A stretch of DNA of 64,000 nucleotides from Bradyrhizobium sp. 186 (GTDB lineage: Bacteria; Pseudomonadota; Alphaproteobacteria; Rhizobiales; Xanthobacteraceae), in contig NZ_CP082164.1 of the NCBI RefSeq assembly GCF_023101685.1, positions 6,076,001 through 6,140,000 on the forward strand, in the 5' to 3' direction. Position numbers and translations under genes: made by a program. Below the pieces are notes generated by a model that worked only from the letters and a program-made list of their open reading frames with translations, ran no database searches and was not told the DNA's origin. Below are positions 17,442 through 25,861 of the stretch, in pieces. Numbering within the stretch: the stretch's first letter is position 1; each line of letters opens with the position of its first letter.

Positions 17442-18863
17442 CTATTTCAGGCCGAACCACAGCGTTGCGATGCCGAGGAAGGAGAAGAAACCGACGACGT
17501 CGGTCACGGTCGTGACGAACGTGCCGGATGCCACCGCCGGATCGGCCCGCACCCGGTCCAGCGCCATCGGGATTAGGATGCCGCCCAGCGCACCCGCAAA
17601 GAGATTGCAGATGATCGCGAGCCCGATGACGATACCGAGGCCCGGGATCTTGAACCAGACCACCGCCGCGACGCCCGTGATCACGGCAAAGGCCAGGCCG
17701 TTGACGAGGCCAACCAGCGTCTCCCGCATCACCACGCGCCAGGCATTGGAGGAGCCGAGCTCGCGTGTCGCGAGCGCGCGTACCGCAACGGTCATGGTCT
17801 GGGTTGCGGCGTTGCCGCCCTGGCTTGCGACGATCGGTGCAAGAACGGCCAGCGCCACCATCTTCTCGAGCTGGCCCTCGAACAGGCCGAGCACGGAGGA
17901 CGCCAGGAAAGCGGTGGCCAGATTGACCAGCAACCAGTTGAACCGCGCCCGCGCAATGGTGAACACGGTGTCGGAGAGTTCTTCGTCGCTGTTGACGCCG
18001 CCCAGCGCCTTGAGGTCCTCGTCCGCCTCCTCCTCGATCACGTCGACGACGTCGTCGACGGTGATGACGCCGACGAGGCGATCCTGGGTATCGAGCACGG
18101 GCGCGGCGACGAGGTTATATTTGCCGAACATGCGCGCCACCTCCTCCTGGTCCTCCAGGACGGAGACGCGGCGGCGATCCTCGTCGGTCAGCTCGGCAAG
18201 CGCCACCGGGCGGCGGGCGCGAAGCAGGACGTCGAGCGAGACTGCGCCCTGCCAGTGCTGATCCTTGTCGACGACGTAGATCTCGTAGAAGCGGTCGGGC
18301 AGATCCGGGGTCTCGCGCATGTAGTCGATCGCCTGGCCCACGGTGAAATCCTGCGGCACCGCGATGAACTCGGTCTGCATTCGCCGGCCGGCGGAATTTT
18401 CCGGATAAAGCAGGCTGCGCTCGAGCGCGACGCGCTCGCGCAACGGCAGCTTCTCGAGGATCTCCTCCTGCTCCGCCTGGTCGAGCGTTTCCAGAAGCTC
18501 GACCGCGTCGTCGGATTCGAGCTCTCGGACGCCCTCGGCGACCGTCTCCGGCGGCAGCTCCTCGAGGATCTCCTCGCGCACGCCCTCGTCGAGCTCGTTC
18601 AACGCCGAGAAATCGAAGTCGCGCCCCGTGAGCTCGACCAGGCGAACGCGCTCGTCGGGCTCGAGAGCGCCGATCAGATCGCCGAGATCGGCCTCGTGCA
18701 GTTCGGCGACGGTGGCCCGCAAAAGCGCGCTGTCGGCGGCCTCGATCGCATGCGCAATCTCCTCGACGAATTCGTGACGAATTTCGCCGTCTTCATTGCG
18801 CATCGGAACGTGGTCGAGTACCGAGGCCTCCGCGGAGGGGGCAACGTCCATATGTTCATCCAT
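17442..18863 (-). CDS. mgtE: magnesium transporter MgtE
   Basis: A 473-residue protein from the ATG at 18861-18863 (MDEHMDVAPS), preceded by GGAGAGGCGCGCC. Domains in order: the cytosolic MgtE N superhelical domain (~20-150, rich in LEEL/LETLDQAEQEEILEKLP repeats), two CBS domains (~155-285, with MRETPDLPDRFYEIYVVD and GVITVDDVVDVIEEE), a connecting helix, then five transmembrane helices (~310-473) with the conserved PIVASQGGNAATQT signature. It is a Mg2+ channel gated by cytosolic Mg2+ through the N and CBS domains. Divergent from the deacetylase pair. Confidence 0.95.
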   Translation of the reverse strand: MDEHMDVAPSAEASVLDHVPMRNEDGEIRHEFVEEIAHAIEAADSALLRATVAELHEADLGDLIGALEPDERVRLVELTGRDFDFSALNELDEGVREEILEELPPETVAEGVRELESDDAVELLETLDQAEQEEILEKLPLRERVALERSLLYPENSAGRRMQTEFIAVPQDFTVGQAIDYMRETPDLPDRFYEIYVVDKDQHWQGAVSLDVLLRARRPVALAELTDEDRRRVSVLEDQEEVARMFGKYNLVAAPVLDTQDRLVGVITVDDVVDVIEEEADEDLKALGGVNSDEELSDTVFTIARARFNWLLVNLATAFLASSVLGLFEGQLEKMVALAVLAPIVASQGGNAATQTMTVAVRALATRELGSSNAWRVVMRETLVGLVNGLAFAVITGVAAVVWFKIPGLGIVIGLAIICNLFAGALGGILIPMALDRVRADPAVASGTFVTTVTDVVGFFSFLGIATLWFGLK

Positions 18864-18946
18864 GGCGCGCCTCTCCGTTTGACAGGTCGGGTCAGGTGGT
18901 CTGAGCTGATGGTTCAGGCAATACCCACAAGGCAACAGCGAGCGCA

Positions 18947-19750
18947 ATGGCAAAGATGCATCGGCCGAAATGGATATCGATGTCGGTAGGCGCGGCGCTC
19001 GCCGCCCTCATCGGCACCGCCTCGGCTGATGCCGCCGACTGTCCGCGCAAGGACGCGCTCGGCACCTCGCGCCTGCTCAGCGTCGATGCCAAATCCACGC
19101 CGCGCGTGGGGCTGAAGAGTTTTACGCAAACACTGCCGCTCGCCGATCACGAGGTCGTGCTGACCTTCGACGACGGCCCGCATCCGCCGACCACCTCGAA
19201 GGTGCTGGCCGCACTGGCGCAGGAATGCGTGCGGGCGACCTTCTTCCTGATCGGCCTGCACGCCTCCGAGCATCCCGACATGGTCAAGCGCATCGCCCGC
19301 GAGGGCCACAGCATCGGCCATCACACCTGGTCGCATCCGTTCATGGCGCGGATCCCGTTCGACAAGGCGAAGAATGAGATCGACCGCGGCATCGCGGCGA
19401 ACGAGACGGCGCTGCACGGGACGTCGACGACAACGCCCTCGACGCCGTTCTTCCGCTTCCCCTATTTCGAAGCGACGCAAGCGCAACTCGACCTGCTCCA
19501 GTCGCGCGGCATCGTCGTGTTCGGGGCCGATCTGTGGGCCAGCGACTGGAACGAGATGACGCCGGATCAGGAATTGAAGCTCATCACCGAGCGCCTCGCC
19601 GCTGCCGGCAAGGGTATCATCCTCTTCCACGATCCCAAGGCGCGCACGGCCGCGATCATGCCGGCCTTCCTGCGGTATTTGCGTCAGAACGGCTATCGCG
19701 TCGTTCACGTGGTGCCGGCGGGCGCGGCGAAGAATGCCGACGCGCATTGA
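18947..19750 (+). CDS. polysaccharide deacetylase (NodB domain), secreted
   Basis: A 267-residue protein with a signal peptide ending near residue 30 (ASADAADC). The NodB fold follows: motif 1 TFDDGP (73-78; D75/D76 as base and metal ligand), motif 2 HTWSH (metal-binding H-x3-H), motif 3 FRFPYFE, and a final HD near FHDPKART. It is a Zn/Co-dependent N-deacetylase acting on extracellular or periplasmic glycans such as peptidoglycan, chitin oligomers or exopolysaccharide; the substrate cannot be told. It is not the symbiotic nodB by context, as no nodA or nodC is near. A second deacetylase follows 161 bases downstream. Confidence 0.9.
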   Translation: MAKMHRPKWISMSVGAALAALIGTASADAADCPRKDALGTSRLLSVDAKSTPRVGLKSFTQTLPLADHEVVLTFDDGPHPPTTSKVLAALAQECVRATFFLIGLHASEHPDMVKRIAREGHSIGHHTWSHPFMARIPFDKAKNEIDRGIAANETALHGTSTTTPSTPFFRFPYFEATQAQLDLLQSRGIVVFGADLWASDWNEMTPDQELKLITERLAAAGKGIILFHDPKARTAAIMPAFLRYLRQNGYRVVHVVPAGAAKNADAH

Positions 19751-19911
19751 TGCCGGAATGTCACGCCGGCGCAAAATGGGGTGATTTTGACCCTATTAAC
19801 AGTCTGTTCATGCTACGCCATGCAAACATGGAAGAGGTCTTGGGCCTGAACCGTTTCTCGGCGTCTCCGACCTACTATGGCGGCAATCGCGTATGAGGGC
19901 AGACCGGGTTC

Positions 19912-21165
19912 ATGATCAGAAGCAGCGTTGTTGTTCGGACGCGATCGTGGATCGTCCTCTGCCTGGGCTTGCTGACCACTGCCTCGCCGGCGGCATTGGC
20001 GGCCAATTGCCCGGGTCACCCGGACGCGCTCGGCACCTCCCGCACCCTTGTGGTCGACCCGCGCGCGCATCCGCGCATCGGCACCATGCAGTACCGCGAG
20101 ACGCTGCCGCTGAAGGACCATGAGGTCGTCCTGACCTTCGACGACGGTCCGCTGCCGAAATACTCCAACCAGGTGCTCCAGATCCTGGCCGACGAGTGCA
20201 TCAAGGCGACCTTCTTCATCATCGGCGGCCAGGCCAAGGCGAACCCTGAGGGCGTGCGCAAGCTGGTGGCGGCGGGCCACACCGTCGGCACGCACAGCAT
20301 GAACCATCCGCTGACGTTCGACAGGATGCCGATCGAGAAGATCGAGACCGAGATCAATGGCGGCATCGAGTGGACGTCGGCTGCGATGACCGATCCGTCC
20401 GCGCTCGCGCCGTTCTTCCGTATTCCCGGCCTGATGCGCGCCCAAGGCGTCGAAAACCATCTGATCTCGCGCGGCATCCAGGTCTGGAGTGCCGATTTCC
20501 CGGCCGACGACTGGCGGCACGTGTCGTCCGATCGCGTCTACCAGCTCGCGATCCAGCGGCTCGAGGCCAAGGGCAAGGGCATTTTGCTCCTGCACGACAT
20601 CCAGGCCCGCACCGTCGCGGCGCTGCCCAAGATCATCCGCGATTTGAAGGCGCGCGGCTATCGCATCGTCCATGTGGTGCCGGCCACCGCCGACCGGCCG
20701 GCGACGCCGACCGAGGCGGTGGAATGGCTGCTGCGTCCGCCGTCGGAGAGCGTGCCGATCGCACGCTGGCCGGCCGTGCCCAATTTTGTCTACACACAGG
20801 CATGGACGCTTCCGGCACCTGACCTGGCTGATCTCAACGCGCAGCCGGCGCATGAGCCGCTGTTGCCGCGCCGGACCATGGCGCAGGCGGATGTCGCCGC
20901 CACCCTGCCCGTGCCCGACCGCGATCTCTTCGCGATCCCGGAAGGCTCGATCGAGGTGCTGCTGTCCACGACGCTGTCGCGGCGAGCCGCGACGCGGCTG
21001 GCCATGGCGGCTGAGACGCCTCATGCCTCCAAGGGCAAGGCTGGCAAGTCACCAGGACGCCGGACGGCGCATGCCGTGCATGGCGCACCGAAGCATGCCG
21101 CGCAGACCACGGGCGCTACCCCGCATCCGACCCGCGTCGCCAGCCTGAAGAAGCGGACGCAGTAA
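19912..21165 (+). CDS. polysaccharide deacetylase (NodB domain) with C-terminal extension
   Basis: A 417-residue paralogue of the preceding gene. Signal peptide 1-30 (ending SPAALAANC), then TFDDGP (75-80), the metal motif HSMNH and FFRIPG. The first ~265 residues align with the upstream deacetylase. About 150 extra residues follow; they are disordered and rich in Ala, Thr, Arg and Lys (ending SLKKRTQ), which suits binding to a negatively charged wall or polysaccharide. Both proteins share the N-terminal CP...DALGTSR and the late GYRIVHVVPA segments, so they arose by tandem duplication. A leftward membrane-protein gene ends only four bases beyond. Confidence 0.9.
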   Translation: MIRSSVVVRTRSWIVLCLGLLTTASPAALAANCPGHPDALGTSRTLVVDPRAHPRIGTMQYRETLPLKDHEVVLTFDDGPLPKYSNQVLQILADECIKATFFIIGGQAKANPEGVRKLVAAGHTVGTHSMNHPLTFDRMPIEKIETEINGGIEWTSAAMTDPSALAPFFRIPGLMRAQGVENHLISRGIQVWSADFPADDWRHVSSDRVYQLAIQRLEAKGKGILLLHDIQARTVAALPKIIRDLKARGYRIVHVVPATADRPATPTEAVEWLLRPPSESVPIARWPAVPNFVYTQAWTLPAPDLADLNAQPAHEPLLPRRTMAQADVAATLPVPDRDLFAIPEGSIEVLLSTTLSRRAATRLAMAAETPHASKGKAGKSPGRRTAHAVHGAPKHAAQTTGATPHPTRVASLKKRTQ

Positions 21166-21168
21166 GCT

Positions 21169-21543
21169 TTACTGCCGCACGATATTGGCGACGCAGAGCA
21201 GCACAATCAGCGCCAGGAAGAACAGGTCCATATAGGCCTTCAGCTCGCCGTCGCGGCGCAGCCGGGCCACGTCGGCCACGACCTGCTTGCGCGTGCTGGT
21301 TCCGCCGCTGCCGTCATTGATCGGACCTTGCAGGCGCCGCGTCTCGGCCTCGAGCTTCTCGATCTTCTGGAAGAAGTAGAACGAGCGCAGCGTCGAGGCC
21401 GCGCGCATGGCGGTATAGACCAGCACCAGGATCGCGAGGATCGCCCGGTTCGGATACTTCTCCATGAAGTTCAGGCTGAAATATACCACTGCCATGAACG
21501 CGAAGTTGGTGAAGAAGCGGTAGACGAAGCTTAGAAGGACCAT
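21169..21543 (-). CDS. hypothetical small membrane protein with coiled-coil
   Basis: A 124-residue protein with two or three hydrophobic helices at the N-terminus (~5-25 and 30-50), a charged coiled-coil-like middle (FFQKIEKLEAETRRLQ, then VVADVARLRRDGELK) and one C-terminal helix (LFFLALIVLLCVANIV). I do not recognise the family. It ends four bases from the stop of the convergent deacetylase and starts 290 bases from the next gene. Probably an inner-membrane protein of unknown role. Confidence 0.7.
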   Translation of the reverse strand: MVLLSFVYRFFTNFAFMAVVYFSLNFMEKYPNRAILAILVLVYTAMRAASTLRSFYFFQKIEKLEAETRRLQGPINDGSGGTSTRKQVVADVARLRRDGELKAYMDLFFLALIVLLCVANIVRQ

Positions 21544-21833
21544 GCTGGCTCAGCCTTGAGGAGTCGCGCAACCAGACCGTGGTGCGAATTCGGGGATACG
21601 GGCGCAGACCGGAACAGCCGGCCTGAATGCCGCGCAGGCCCGTCTACGCCAACTTCGTTGCAGCAAAGATAAGATCACCCGCCTGCCGAGCGCCTTTTAG
21701 CCACGCTCGGCTATCATGCAACAGAGCGTGGCAGCCCGCCCGTTCCACACGCACGCACCCGGGCAACGGCTCAATGGAGATTCGGCCAAAGCCGCGATAG
21801 ACTATCGCCGCCACTCGCATGCGGGGTTTGCCG

Positions 21834-22091
21834 ATGCCGAAGAAGGGAATCACGGGCCACGACGAATGGGTCCTGACCGAGGCGCTTGCGACCGCACTGG
21901 TCGCGCTGGAGCAGCTTGAGCCGAAGCACCAGCCGCGCGCGCATATGGACGATATCCGGAAAATGCTGTCGAGCGGCAAGGAGCCGGCGGCCGTGAGCCT
22001 GCACCTCGCCCAGGCCAAATGCCGCCTGTTCCCCGACCTCGATCCCCTGGAAATCTACCGGAACTACGGCATCGGCGAGGAATATGGCTGA
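21834..22091 (+). CDS. small conserved hypothetical protein
   Basis: An 85-residue soluble protein from ATG 21834 (MPKKGITGHDEWVL); the frame also opens five codons earlier. It is mostly helical (EALATALVALEQLEPKHQPRAHMDDIRKML) and has a C-terminal DLDPLEIYRNYGI. No named domain. Codon use and the strong reading frame support a real gene. Transcribed towards the malonate regulator, with which it converges. Confidence 0.65.
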   Translation: MPKKGITGHDEWVLTEALATALVALEQLEPKHQPRAHMDDIRKMLSSGKEPAAVSLHLAQAKCRLFPDLDPLEIYRNYGIGEEYG

Positions 22092-22113
22092 ACGGGCCTG
22101 CGCGCGCCCCCCT

Positions 22114-22797
22114 CTACCTGCCCGCTCCACTCCTGGTGCTAGCCGGCGCAGATCGGTCCTGCGTGAGCCCCAGCACCATGTCCGAGAAGCGCTCACCCTG
22201 TACCAACACGTGGCTATGAAGGCGGCTCGCGGCGAGCTGCTCGTCGCCGGCGCGGATCGCTTCGAGAATCCCGGCGTGCTCCTGCAGCGATTGCAGCAGA
22301 CGGTTACGCGCGCGAAGCTGGATGCGTCGATAGGCGCTCAAACGCTTATGCAGGGCGAACGCCTGATCGGCTAGGAAGCCGTTGCGGCTCGCACGGTAGA
22401 TCGCTTCGTGAAAATTGCGGTTGTCGGCGTAGTACTGCTCGCTGTCGCCTTGCCGCGCGGCGACCTCGCACGCGCGGTGCGCGGCCTCCATCGCGGCGTC
22501 GTTCTCCGGTGTGAGCCGGCGCGCGGCCAAGCGCCCGCAGGCGCTTTCGATCTCGGCCATGGTCTCAAACATTTCGAATAGCCGGGTCGGTGAAGGAACG
22601 CTGACGATCGCCCCGCGCCGCGGGCGGACATCGATGAAGCCTTCGGCGCCGAGCTGAAGCAGCGCCTCCCGGATGGGGGTCCGCGACACCCCGAATCGCT
22701 CGGCCAGCGAGGCCTCATCCAGGCGATCGCCCGGTCGAAATTCCCCAGCCATCACAGCGTCTTCGATCGACTGTTTCAGTCTGAAGGCTTGGCTCAT
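22114..22797 (-). CDS. matR: GntR-family (FCD) transcriptional regulator of the malonate operon
   Basis: A 227-residue protein from the ATG at 22795-22797 (MSQAFRLKQSIEDAV), with AGGTG eight bases upstream; the frame stays open to 22845. The N-terminal winged helix (~10-70: LDEASLAERFGVSRTPIREALLQLGAEGFIDVRPRRGAIV) is typical GntR, and the C-terminal FCD all-helical ligand domain carries EIESACGRLAARR, RNFHEAIYRASRN and LHSHVLVQGERF. Divergent from matPQMAB, where rhizobial malonate operons usually have their GntR repressor (MatR). A TGTATACA palindrome (22798-22805) abuts the start codon, so autoregulation is likely. The inducer, malonate or malonyl-CoA, is inferred. Confidence 0.85.
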   Translation of the reverse strand: MSQAFRLKQSIEDAVMAGEFRPGDRLDEASLAERFGVSRTPIREALLQLGAEGFIDVRPRRGAIVSVPSPTRLFEMFETMAEIESACGRLAARRLTPENDAAMEAAHRACEVAARQGDSEQYYADNRNFHEAIYRASRNGFLADQAFALHKRLSAYRRIQLRARNRLLQSLQEHAGILEAIRAGDEQLAASRLHSHVLVQGERFSDMVLGLTQDRSAPASTRSGAGR

Positions 22798-22912
22798 TGT
22801 ATACACCTGATCTTTCAATCCCATACCACACACTTGACAAAACATACAACATGCAGTTTACTAGCGATTGTATGCAATATCATAATTAAAAAATGCAATA
22901 CGTGACGGGAGG
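22798..22912. promoter_or_regulatory. divergent matR/matP control region
   Basis: Visible elements: the perfect palindrome TGTATACA (22798-22805) next to the regulator start; a -35-like TTGACA (22834-22839) pointing right with a weak -10 about 17 bases on; a second operator-like ATTGTATGCAAT (22867-22878) downstream of it; and GGGAGG just before the matP ATG. FCD-GntR operators are often TTGTATACAA-like. The layout suggests one repressor controlling both directions. Confidence 0.6.
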
Positions 22913-22918
22913 TATGGA

Positions 22919-23938
22919 ATGAAGGTTTCAAGACGCCAAGCCCTGGCCCTCGGGATCGCCGCACCGGCGCTGCTTCGGCTCGGACCAGCGCGCGCGGCCA
23001 CAGCTTTGAAGATCTCGCACCAGTTTCCAGGCGGCACGCCAACCGACGGCGATTTCCGCGACCGGCTCTGCCGGCGCTTTGCGGCCCTGATCCAGGAGCG
23101 CAGCAAGGGATCGATGACCGCCGAGATCTATCCGGGCTCGTCGCTCATGAAGACCAACGCGCAGTTCTCGGCACTACGCAAAGGCGCGCTCGACATGAGC
23201 CTCATCCCGATCTCCTACGCCGGCGGCGATCTTCCCGAGCTCAACATCGGCCTGATGCCGGGCCTCGTCACCGGCTACGACGAGGGACTCGGCTGGAAGA
23301 ACAAGCCCATCGGCCAGGAGTTCAGCAAATTCCTTGCAGCCAAAGGCGTCGTCATCATCACCTGGATCTGGCAGGCCGGCGGTGCCGCCAGCCGCTCGCG
23401 TCCATTGGTCGAGGTCGCCGATGCCAAGGGCATGAAGATCCGCGGCGGCTCGCGCGAGATGGACCTCGTGCTTCAGGCTGTCGGTGCCTCGGTCCTCTCG
23501 CTCCCGTCCAATGAACTTTACGCGGCCATGCAGACTGGCGCCTGCAAAGCCGCCCTCACCTCGTCCACCAGCCTGACCTCGTTCCGGCTGGAAGAGCTCG
23601 CCAAGCATCTGACGACCGGACGCGCCAAGAGCTACTGGTTCATGCTCGAGCCCCTCGTCATGTCCAAGGCGGTGTTCGACCGGCTTTCGAACGAGGAGCG
23701 CGAGATCGTCGTATCGGTCGGCGCCGAGCTCGAAGAGTTCGGCCGCGCTGCGGCGGTGGAGGACGATGTTCGCGTGGCGAAGGTCTACCAGGCCGCCGGC
23801 GCGACCGTGCACGATCTCGACGCCAAGGTCGTTCAGGCGTGGCGAGACCTCGCGCGCGATACGGCCTGGAAGGATTACGCCAACAAGAACGAGAACTGCG
23901 CCCGCTTGATCAAGCTTGCCATGGAGGCCGGCTCATGA
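22919..23938 (+). CDS. matP: TRAP transporter substrate-binding protein, malonate (DctP family)
   Basis: A 339-residue periplasmic binding protein. A signal peptide with twin arginine (MKVSRRQALALGIAAPALLRLGPARAA) suggests Tat or Sec export. The DctP fold is clear: LKISHQFPGGTPTDGDFRDRLCRRFAALIQERS, then KGMKIRGGSREMDLVLQAVGASVLSLPSNELYAAMQTGACKAAL with the conserved arginine (in MKIRGG) that usually binds the substrate carboxylate. Its stop overlaps the matQ start as ATGA. The operon ends in malonyl-CoA enzymes, so malonate is the inferred ligand. A malonate TRAP operon of this gene order has been described in Sinorhizobium (from memory). Confidence 0.92.
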   Translation: MKVSRRQALALGIAAPALLRLGPARAATALKISHQFPGGTPTDGDFRDRLCRRFAALIQERSKGSMTAEIYPGSSLMKTNAQFSALRKGALDMSLIPISYAGGDLPELNIGLMPGLVTGYDEGLGWKNKPIGQEFSKFLAAKGVVIITWIWQAGGAASRSRPLVEVADAKGMKIRGGSREMDLVLQAVGASVLSLPSNELYAAMQTGACKAALTSSTSLTSFRLEELAKHLTTGRAKSYWFMLEPLVMSKAVFDRLSNEEREIVVSVGAELEEFGRAAAVEDDVRVAKVYQAAGATVHDLDAKVVQAWRDLARDTAWKDYANKNENCARLIKLAMEAGS

Positions 23939-24492
23939 GCGCGCACGGCGTCGATCTCGGCCATCCTGTCGTGGTGACGGCAGCGCGCCCGGGTTCTCCC
24001 ATGGCGCGGATCAACCGTGCCATGGCCCTGCTCAACAAGACCATCGTCGTCGTCTGCTCGATTGCCCTCATCGTCGCGAGCGTAATTCTGAGCTACAGCG
24101 TGGCTGCGCGTTACTTCTTCAACGCGGCAACCTATTGGCAGGACGAAGCGGCCGTCTTCCTGCTGGTCGCCGCAACGTTCCTGTCCACCGCCTTCGTGCA
24201 GGCCGGCCGCGGCCATATCGGCATCGAAGCCCTCACCGGCTACCTGTCCAAGCGCGGCAACGCGATCCGCGTCCTCGTGGTCGACACCACGAGCTTCCTG
24301 TTCTGCTGCTTCTTCTCCTGGAAATCCTGGACGCTGTTCCACGAGGCGTGGGTCGACGGACAGGTGTCCGGATCGACCTGGGCCCCGCCTCTGTGGATCC
24401 CCTACAGTATGATGGCGCTCGGCATGACGCTACTGACGCTGCAGATCGCACTTCAACTCGCTGCGGCGATCGGCGGATGGAGGAGCAAATGA
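23935..24492 (+). CDS. matQ: TRAP transporter small permease, malonate (DctQ family)
   Basis: A 185-residue inner-membrane protein starting at the ATG inside ATGA, four bases back from the matP stop. It has four transmembrane helices (about 30-55, 70-92, 110-128 and 152-175) and the DctQ motif YWQDEAAVFLLVAATFLSTAFVQAGRGHIGIEAL. The small permease pairs with the large DctM subunit and the binding protein in a Na+-driven uptake system. It overlaps matM by four bases (ATGA), so the genes are translationally coupled. Confidence 0.9.
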   Translation: MSAHGVDLGHPVVVTAARPGSPMARINRAMALLNKTIVVVCSIALIVASVILSYSVAARYFFNAATYWQDEAAVFLLVAATFLSTAFVQAGRGHIGIEALTGYLSKRGNAIRVLVVDTTSFLFCCFFSWKSWTLFHEAWVDGQVSGSTWAPPLWIPYSMMALGMTLLTLQIALQLAAAIGGWRSK

Positions 24493-25844
24493 GCACGCTT
24501 GCCGTTGGACTGATGTATGGCGGCGCCACGCTTGCCGTCATGGCATCGGGCATGCCGATCGCGCTGGCGCTCGGTGCCGTAGCCGTCGTCTTCATGTACT
24601 TCTTCATGCCCTCCGCATCGCTCGATACGGTGACGCAGAACGTCTACGAGGAAATGGCTTCGATCACGCTGCTGGCCATCCCGCTCTTCATTCTCAAGGG
24701 CGCTGCGATCGGCAAGTCGAAGGCGGGACAGGATCTCTACAGCGCGCTGCATGTCTGGATGGGCCGCATCCCGGGTGGGCTCGGAATCGCAAATGTCTTT
24801 GCCTGCGCGCTGTTCGCGGCGATGGCCGGGTCGTCTCCGGCAACCTGCTCGGCGATCGGCTCGGCAGGGATTCCCGAGATGCGCAAGCGGGGATATTCCG
24901 GCGGCTTTGCCGCAGGCGTGATCGCAGCCGGCGGCACGCTCGGCATCCTGCTGCCGCCCTCGATCACGATGATCCTGTATGCGGTCGCGGCGGAGCAGTC
25001 GCTCGGGCGTCTGTTCCTCGCAGGCATCGGTCCTGGCCTTCTCCTGGTGGTGCTGTTTGCAACCTACGCGGTGCTGAGGTTCAAAGCGGAATACAAGGCG
25101 GCGCAGCGGGCCTATGCGGCAGACCCCGCGCAGCATCCGATCCTTTCGAACGAGCGCTTCACCATGGCGATGCGGTTCGGTGCGCTGCCGCGTGTCCTGC
25201 CCTTCGTCGTGCTGCTCAGCGGCGTGATGGTTGCGCTTTATGGCGGCTACGCCACGCCCTCGGAGACAGCGGGCCTCGGCGGCATCCTGGCGCTGGTTCT
25301 GATCGCCTCCATCTACGGCGTGTGGCGCCCACGGGATCTCGGCCCGATCCTGGAATCGACGCTGAAGGAATCGACCATGCTGATGCTGATCATCGGCATG
25401 TCGCTGCTCTACTCCTACGTGATGAGCTATCTCCACATCAGCCAGGGGGCGGCTCAAGCCATCGTCGCCATGCAGCTCTCGCGATGGGTGCTGCTGGCAG
25501 CTATCCTGGTGCTGGTGGTCGTGCTCGGCTTCTTCCTGCCGCCAGTTTCGATCATCCTGATGACCGCGCCGATCATCCTGCCGCCGCTCAAGGACGCAGG
25601 CTTCGACCTGATCTGGTTCGGGGTGGTGATGACGATCGTGATGGAGATGGGTCTCATCCATCCACCGGTCGGCCTCAACATCTTCGTCATCAGGAACATC
25701 GCGCCCGACATCCCCTTGCGGGACGTGATCTGGGGAACGCTGCCCTTCGTGCTCCTGATGGCGTTCGCCGTGGTGCTGCTTTGCCTGGCGCCCTCGATCT
25801 CAACCTGGTTGCCGAACCTGGTGATGGGCGCACCAACGCGTTAA
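24489..25844 (+). CDS. matM: TRAP transporter large permease, malonate (DctM family)
   Basis: A 451-residue protein from the ATG at 24489, inside the matQ stop overlap (ATGA), with GGAGG upstream. Ten to twelve transmembrane helices and the DctM signatures: PLFILKGAAIGKSKAGQDLYSALHVWMGRIPGGL, SSPATCSAIGSAGIPEMRKRGY, and GTLGILLPPSITMILYAVAAEQS. It is the ion-coupled translocation subunit. The family length and position between the small permease and malonyl-CoA decarboxylase fix its role in malonate uptake. matA follows after 17 bases with an AAGGAGG ribosome site. Confidence 0.93.
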   Translation: MSTLAVGLMYGGATLAVMASGMPIALALGAVAVVFMYFFMPSASLDTVTQNVYEEMASITLLAIPLFILKGAAIGKSKAGQDLYSALHVWMGRIPGGLGIANVFACALFAAMAGSSPATCSAIGSAGIPEMRKRGYSGGFAAGVIAAGGTLGILLPPSITMILYAVAAEQSLGRLFLAGIGPGLLLVVLFATYAVLRFKAEYKAAQRAYAADPAQHPILSNERFTMAMRFGALPRVLPFVVLLSGVMVALYGGYATPSETAGLGGILALVLIASIYGVWRPRDLGPILESTLKESTMLMLIIGMSLLYSYVMSYLHISQGAAQAIVAMQLSRWVLLAAILVLVVVLGFFLPPVSIILMTAPIILPPLKDAGFDLIWFGVVMTIVMEMGLIHPPVGLNIFVIRNIAPDIPLRDVIWGTLPFVLLMAFAVVLLCLAPSISTWLPNLVMGAPTR

Positions 25845-25861
25845 CCAAGGAGGCATGAACC

